From contig NC_035794.1 in NCBI RefSeq assembly GCF_001653235.2, positions 930,001 through 994,000 on the forward strand: 64,000 nt of DNA, given 5' to 3'. Of the stretch, positions 57,936 through 64,000 are shown in pieces. The stretch is from Pochonia chlamydosporia 170 (lineage: Eukaryota > Ascomycota > Sordariomycetes > Hypocreales > Clavicipitaceae). The translations under genes were made by a program, and so were the position numbers. The notes below the pieces were generated by a model. That model saw only the letters and a list, made by a program, of their open reading frames with translations. It had not been told where the DNA came from and made no database searches. Position 1 is the first letter of the stretch; every line of letters begins with the position of its first letter.

Positions 57936-58704
57936 CTTGATTGATCTATCGAGATTAATATATCGAAACTAGAAAGTTGCTGTTGATTTGTCGAAACGTG
58001 AGTCTGATGAATGCGATGAAAGAAGAGCATGTTTTGGAAAGAAAATATACTCTATGGCCCCGTTGCATGCATTTATACTCATGAGATTACGATGATATAA
58101 TGTTTGCTAGTTCTATACAACAGTGACTTACATGACTTCAAAGAAAAATGCCACGGGAATTTCCTAATTTGAAATTGACTGAAACCGGGAATGTCCTACT
58201 TTGGAATGTACCGAATCCCCTGAATTCAGATCATCCTCGACTGGCTAACTGGAAAAGGAGGTAACCGAACTAAAAGACAAAGAGCTCGGCATAACTAGGC
58301 CAGCCACATCTGCAAGATGGTTGGGGGCGGTTTGTATTGCAAGCTTCCTTCTATTCACAACAATGGCCTACGTACACCTGGTCTGCTCGGGCCGCTCGAG
58401 ACTTGTCTTCTTTGTGGTCCGATTGACAACAGTCAAGTTCCTACTCCAGTCATTCTTTTTTTTTTAACAATAGCAGGATCAAGTAAAGAGCTCGTTCAAG
58501 ACTACGACGTAAAGCTTCTTGTTAACCGGAGTTATCAAGCCAGTGAGCTTTCAGTGGACACGGGTGCAGTATTGGAGGACACAATTTCCTACCTCTCTGG
58601 ACACAGAAACAAAGTGATACTCGGAGCTATCTAGTATCACTAATAAGCCGAGGAGATCGTGCTTTGATCGAGATTGACCCAAGGGTTCAGGGCTTTCAGA
58701 CAGC
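57936..58704. promoter_or_regulatory. Bidirectional promoter region of the RiPP precursor / UstYa pair
   Basis: A 769-bp head-to-head spacer between the precursor (-) and the oxidase (+). A TATAAA box on the minus strand (58072-58077) lies 137 nt upstream of the precursor ATG. The frame at 58317-58634 has no recognised motif and is not called. Shared control of both genes is likely from the arrangement; no operator was identified. Confidence 0.5.
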
Positions 58705-59766
58705 ATGGATGATGAAAATTTCGACGCCTGTCATGAGGAACAGGCCGAGCATTTGCTACCCGAGGCCGAAAAGCGTCGTCGCACAAGCAAATTTTCCAAA
58801 TCCTACTGGGGTTTACAGATTATCTTTTCCTTCTCACTCGCACTTTTCATGCTCTTGATCATGAACCAAATACAACAGAAATCTTCCTGTGACAGACAAG
58901 AGAGCCTGTACTGCAAGTAACAGTCTTTCCATTTACCCAAAGAACAATGTTAAGTTAACATAGAATTAGCAATAACAAACCTGGATATGAAGTACGAAAC
59001 TGTTCGATTTGGAAGGAAGTACGATCGATGGATGGGCGACCCCCGACCTGAACTGGAGGAGGCTTGGGACAGTGTCATTGAACATGGTACGTACCGAGTA
59101 AACATGCAAATCAAATATGACAGACAGCCTAACCGTGAAGAAGTTCGCGATATTCCTGTCAGTGAGGCCACTATTAAGGGCTTTGGCATTCCAGTGCCTA
59201 TCGAATCCATGGCCAGATTTCCCACAGACCAAGGAGGGGATGTGTTTGGTGAAGTTGAGTTCAAGCACCAACTTCATTGTCTGGTGCGTTAATACGAATT
59301 CAACAAGAAGGACCGGTGTGTTTATTTACCGCACAGAGAGAAGCTAACTACCTTGAGAACACAGAGATCCCTTCGCGAGTCGAATTTCCTATACTATACA
59401 CATTACAAGGACGTGGAACAAAGGCAAATGTTGAACGTTGAGGATGTTTACGTCAAGCAGCACATTGATCACTGCATAAATTACTTGCGGCAGATTCTCA
59501 TATGCAACGCAGATACTGGTTTGGTTTTTACCTATTGGATGGACAATCATGACGAGCCAAAGCCCGACTTCAACAGCCTTCGAGTTTGTCGAGACTTCAC
59601 CCAAGCGCGTGACTGGGTACAAGAGAATGGCAAATCGCTCTCAGGTTCACTGACTATGTTGCCGGGGCAAGCTAATCTAACGAGGTACCCTCAGGAGTTT
59701 GATAGGGACTATGATAGAGAGGTGCTTCATTTAAAACAAAGCCAGTGGTACAATATAGAACCTTGA
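58705..59766 (+). CDS. UstYa-family (DUF3328) peptide-cyclising oxidase
   Basis: Likely exons 58705-58888, 58970-59283 and 59365-59766; about 299 residues. A basic cytoplasmic stretch (EKRRRTSKFSKS) precedes one membrane anchor near residues 33-54. The lumenal domain carries the family hallmarks: MGDPRPELEEAWDSV, the first HxxHC in FKHQLHCL, and the second in VKQHIDHCINYLRQ. UstYa proteins are thought to be metal-dependent oxidases that form the ether or C-C links of dikaritin RiPPs in the secretory pathway. The second intron (81 nt, GTGCGT donor, ACACAG acceptor) joins HQLHCL to RSLRES cleanly. The first junction is uncertain: the only frame-compatible donor keeping YETVRF is a weak GTGACA at 58889. 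An alternative, 58917-59015, would delete that motif. The divergent precursor neighbour supports the function. Confidence 0.85.
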
Positions 59767-61455
59767 GTAATAATGTAGACCTTTCTACCTAGACTATTCT
59801 TCGCTCGTTTTATAATTTAATTGTGGCTTACTACACATACTACATTGCCAATTCAGGTAGAAATAGCCGTGACTCGCCATGCATAATAAATGCAAGAACT
59901 AAAAACACCAGAAAAAATAACGGCTAGGTCATTCCAGCAAAAGCCAATGCTCCGCTGATGCAAAGAGATAGTACAGGTTATATTCTGTTAACAATTAACC
60001 TAACCCGGGAGTATTTGCTTGCCTTTCATCTTGTATCTGTAGTACATAACTAATGTTTCCCGGAACTATCCTTCTCTTTACTAGATTACCAAGGCTAATA
60101 TTTTATATTTGGAATTAGTATATCAAGCCTTACTATTACTACAATACCGGAGGACAGTAACTCAGCTAGCTCAGACGAGGATGTTGCTGTAGGGGTCTTG
60201 GTCTGAACAGGGCGCTTCATAACAGAGAACTATTAAAAACAGGGCATTTGTTAGGACAGTAATATGGCCGTGGTGATGCAATTCTGCTCAGACCAGATTT
60301 AGCAGATTCTGGAGTATGTAGTCTTGCGCATTCTGCGCCTTTAGATTCGAGAAGGAAATTCACTTCCGAAGTCACTATAACCTTGTCCCTCGACTGTTAG
60401 GTAGTCATATATGACAACACGAGTGCCAAACCGATACATCTTTTAATCTGTTTACAAGTTGCCACGTCTAAGACCGTCTCAGGGCTCTGACGCTTTCAAA
60501 CCATCACACCGATGACCCGAATGACTGACCGCTGCATTTCATCAGCAGCATGACAGACGTATCCCCGGCAAGCATCACGGATCCTTGCTGCAGCTGCATG
60601 GCGAATAGACAGCGTGACACAGGTTTTGGCCGCTTACAAAGTGCCAAGTCTTTTTGATGCCCCCTGGTGATCATGCAATGTAACACTGAGGTTCCAAGAG
60701 CCGACTTGGCGCGTCTTGTATTACCAGAGACAGTACTCCGTAGGGCTGTCAATCTAAGCAATTGAATACGACGCTAGTAATAGGTTATATACTATACATG
60801 GTAATTAGTGTAGTTACTAAAGTGTAATGTCAACGCCTGAGTAACTATATCTAACTCTATGCCTAGGTATGGCGCATTAGCAGATGCGTCACCCTGTTGC
60901 GCAAAATAGGAGAAATGTCTCAAACAGGCATTAATTTACACAAAATTTCATTGATTCACGGTCCATCAAGCTAAGACCTCCTGGGGAAGCACTGTTAAGA
61001 TCATCACCTTTTCTTTAAGGCATACTAACGCTTCTCAATATACGAAATTTTCGAGTGGTCGGTATGTCCAATGTATCGGAAGGTCAAATTTCTTTACAGC
61101 TGATCTGGAACAGTTGTTGCTACATTGGGGCACACGAGATGTCGCCTAGAACCAGATTCACCAGCTGAGTGCAAGGAATTAAAGTAATATCGCAGTTAGA
61201 CTCATAAGCACGCCTGTCACCACTACGTTAGAAATCTCCTCTACTGCCTCTAACCTATGCTTGCGATCTAGGACGACTACACTCTATAAATGGGAGAATC
61301 TCCACTTCATGGGCAAGAAGCGTATGTATTTTCACTTGATCCGTGAGGCCAAGTGCCGGGCTGCGAGGATGACGACAGCATCTCCATCGTGGGGACGCGT
61401 CCCTTGACAGAAACTGACTTATAAAGCCAACTGTTCATACTGTGCAAGGACCAGC
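59767..61455. other. Convergent intergenic region without a recognised gene
   Basis: 1.7 kb between the UstYa gene and the F-box gene. The part from 59800 to 60200 is AT-richer than its surroundings. No further RiPP tailoring gene (second UstY, tyrosinase, methyltransferase, peptidase, transporter) was found here. Confidence 0.5.
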
Positions 61456-64000
61456 TCAAGTGAGTAAGAATGGGAACATAGACGCCAAGTCGAAATCATC
61501 ACCAGTGTTGACTGCATCGGGCACAGCGCCCACGAGGCAACCCTCTCCACCAGACACCCAGAGAAGTTTGTCGCCCTATCTTACGCATTAGCCAATGATC
61601 CGAATCCAAAAACAATCAGGAAAAAAATAACCTACCTCATTGACATCCATTTCATGCGAGTAGACATTCGGGTCGTCCCAAATCTCCCCGCACTGTATCG
61701 TCCGCGAGTCGTCCAAGTGCAAGACAAAGCCTGAAATCCGCGAGCAACCACGAGCCCAATTTCGCGGCATATAGGAGCAAAGAATACGCCGTATTTTCCC
61801 CGAAATCTCAACAGTGGGCTCGTATTCCTCAGATATGCTATCGCGTCTGTAGAATTCGCCCAACACGACGGGCAGCCTATCATCGTGATAGACAATCCTC
61901 ATGCCAACGAGTGGCTTCCTCGTGAGAAAGTTTCCCGTTGACAGGTTGATTTGCAGCTCACGATAGAGCGTGATATGGGAGATGTTCTCTAGGGAGGCAG
62001 TTTGAAAAAATGCCGGCCCGAGGAGGGCGTGGTTGCGGCTGGTGACGGGTAGGGGAAGCCAATCTGCCGGCTTGGTTACAGCTGGTGCATCTATCTCTGC
62101 TACGGAGGGTGAGTTTCGCGGTTGGAAACAGCCGAAGCATTGGAGCACCCAAATGCCGGGCGCCTTGCGGAAAAGTCTCATGTTAGGTTTTGCGATGTCC
62201 ATAACTCAAGAGTTTCCATGCAACTTACCTTGCTCGAAAAGAATAGCCCATTGGGAGCCTTAATCACAGTCCAGTCCGCCGCCTCGGGATCACCAATGAG
62301 GACCATGCGGCCAAAATTGGTGTAAAACTAGATGTTCTCGCTTGTCAGTGTACGTACTCTCAATGAGAACTTCCGAGTTGTTCGTCATTGTGTTCCGTTT
62401 GACTTGCCTTGAGTGCAACTGAATCTCGGGCCCCTCTTGCATATCCAACAGCACAAACAGCCTCTCCTTGATCACGATTAAGCACAAAGGCCATGCTCGG
62501 CTTGCGTCGAGCTGTGCCAGATAAATGTCCTATTGTAATATGTTCTTCGTCATCAAACATGATATAAAGCGAGCGTACTGTGGGAAAGTCAACCTCGATA
62601 TGATTCCAACTAATCCTGCTTATTCCGCTGACATTGCGAGCAAAATACTTGTAATTGTCGACCTGAGGCTCCTGAGGGAGGAAATCAACTAGGGGCACTG
62701 GGATCAGGTTCACTGGAGGAGGGTTGTCTTGCCACGACACCGGCCCCAAACCAGAACCTGCATCAAGTAGGATGCCTGTGATGACTATGGACTATGGGAC
62801 CGAGTCAAAATCAGGTCAGGAGGGTAGCAAAGGGGCCATGGTAAACAACTTACATTAAAGGAGACAACCAAGCTTCCAGTAGCAGAACCCGGAATCCACT
62901 CCAATAGTTTCCTTCTTGGTCCAAGTGTTTCACGTAGCCGGTAGCCTGGATGCCAGGTCCTGTCCCACACGGCGCCAGACTTGATCTGGACGGACGAGAA
63001 TGTGCGGTTCCAGCATGCCATCCGAATTCCACTCCAGGAGGAGGGACATACATCGATTGTGCTATCCCCCTTCCAGCCTACCACGTTGCCGTCAATTTCG
63101 ATCCCGCAAAAATTGTTCGAGACATCATCGTCAAACACTTGCGGCCAGATTCGCCTAGAGGAAGATTCTCCACCGCGTAAAGGTACGAAGTGCAACTTCA
63201 CGCGGGATGCGCTCGCAATGGAGGAAAGGGGGATCTCGGCCTTTTGATTATCGCGGACAAAGTCCTCTTCAACGCAAACTTGGTTTCTCACGAAATCTTT
63301 CCCCATGATCCTCTCCATATGAGCTAGAATATATTCCACATTGTTCCAGACAAGCTGAAGAGATAAAGAGTGCGGAAAATCACCATAATCTGTATTCCAA
63401 ATGCAACACTGAATTCGTTTGGCCGTCTCTTCGGGTGACCCTCGTGAGATGCGAGCATCGGTCACTAGAAAGCGACGACCCAGGGACCTCCAAACATGAG
63501 GGCTAGGACTTTGAAGAGCTACGCTTTCCAGTGACCATATGTCCTCAGGGTCTTCTACCTGCAAGAAGATCAAGTCCATAATTTCTTGAGGGAGGTTGAG
63601 CTTATCGAATATCCCGCGCTCGTGCTCATGCTTCGCGGAGAGATCCACCCGAGGATATGGATCCTCTTCGTGGTCTTCATCAACGCCCTCGTCTAGGATA
63701 TCAGGTGAGGCCTCAGAAAGGCCCGTAAGGTTTGGAAGAAAACGGAACACGTCCGTGATGCACTGGCGGAAACACTTTAGCCACTCTGGATGAAACTTGG
63801 AGAGACCTGATGCTCTTTCCACAACACGCCAGCACGCAGCGTGATAGACGTTTCCATCGCGTAATTCATATTTTCCCTTTAGCGGAAGATGGTTTGGTTC
63901 GATGATTAGCGAGGCTTCCTTTTTCTTGTTTAGTTGTTGGAGGAGCTGGAACTCCGTATCCCATAACTCTTTCTCGCCATTGCGACGTTGAGGAACGAGA
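61456..64000 (-). CDS. Large F-box domain protein, 5' end beyond the window
   Basis: Exons 62854->64000, 62408-62791, 62229-62327, 61636-62163 and 61456-61575 give at least 758 residues. The frame is open to the right edge, so the start is outside. YHAACWRVVERA precedes the F-box (KLNLPQEIMDLIFLQVEDPEDIWSLESVA). The long C-terminal region belongs to a common ascomycete architecture with ISRISWNHIEVDFPTV, FYTNFGRMVLIG and a late GDKLLWVSGGEGC. F-box proteins normally recruit substrates to SCF ubiquitin ligases. Introns are 62, 80, 65 and 60 nt. The second uses a GC donor (AAG|GCAAGT), which matches the known GC-AG class and is needed to join two conserved blocks. The last exon restores the expected C-terminus. 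Confidence 0.75.

Noticed and set aside
58317..58634. Frame of 105 codons between the precursor and the UstYa-like gene
   Set aside because: No motif, runs through a T homopolymer, and lies in the shared promoter region.
59060..59136. Additional 37-nt intron in the UstYa-like gene (GTACGT donor at about 59093)
   Set aside because: Splicing it would shift the frame away from the conserved part leading to HQLHC, and it is shorter than the other introns in the window.

Overview
The window is nuclear DNA of a filamentous ascomycete. Genes are split by 46-80 nt introns with GTRNGT donors. The gene set is fungal: a class IV chitin synthase, a Zn2Cys6 regulator, cAMP-receptor-like GPCR, UstYa/DUF3328 protein. 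The left end is an AT-rich stretch with C-to-T/G-to-A decay typical of repeat-induced point mutation. A Sordariomycete, possibly Hypocreales, is my inference; the species cannot be named from sequence alone. Exon boundaries below were worked out by hand from reading frame, splice consensus and family conservation.

Layout. 1-5.7 kb: AT-rich transposon graveyard with three solo LTRs, each flanked by a 5-bp duplication, a 1.35-kb inverted-repeat element carrying one of them, and a 0.6-kb element with 43-bp inverted ends. 5.7-9.4 kb: no confident gene. 9.4-14.2 kb: class IV chitin synthase with a long leader and a probable leader intron. 15.3-18.4 kb: Polo kinase (-). 19.6-20.3 kb: OPA3-like protein. 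20.7-21.5 kb: unidentified two-exon gene. 26.2-26.8 kb: small four-helix membrane protein. 28.5-28.9 kb: MHF1/CENP-S. 30.1-31.2 kb: L-serine/threonine dehydratase (-). 35.4-37.0 kb: F-box-like gene cut by one in-frame stop. 37.2-38.9 kb: DNA polymerase delta small subunit (-). 39.7-40.3 kb: GNAT acetyltransferase. 40.5-42.0 kb: secreted histidine-phosphatase relative (-). 43.0-43.9 kb: alpha/beta hydrolase (-). 46.1-47.4 kb: single-pass surface protein. 47.7-50.1 kb: Zn2Cys6 regulator (-). 51.3-52.0 kb: decayed regulator-like fragment. 53.3-54.6 kb: cAMP-receptor-like GPCR. 55.4-56.5 kb: protein kinase with a hydrophobic N-terminus (-). 57.1-57.9 kb: RiPP precursor (-). 58.7-59.8 kb: UstYa-like oxidase. 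61.5-64.0 kb: large F-box protein (-) running off the right edge.

Housekeeping genes (cell wall, mitosis, mitochondria, centromere/Fanconi, replication) occupy the left and centre; the right 15 kb is accessory. The most notable locus is the divergent pair at 57.1-59.8 kb. One gene encodes a signal peptide followed by six repeats ending in the same tripeptide and separated by Lys-Arg. The other encodes a DUF3328 (UstYa-type) protein with two HxxHC motifs. Together they have the hallmarks of a dikaritin-type fungal RiPP pathway (the class containing ustiloxin, phomopsin and asperipin). The precursor is built so that every repeat is its own exon, with an intron at the identical position just before each Lys-Arg. 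No other tailoring gene of that pathway type was recognised in the window.
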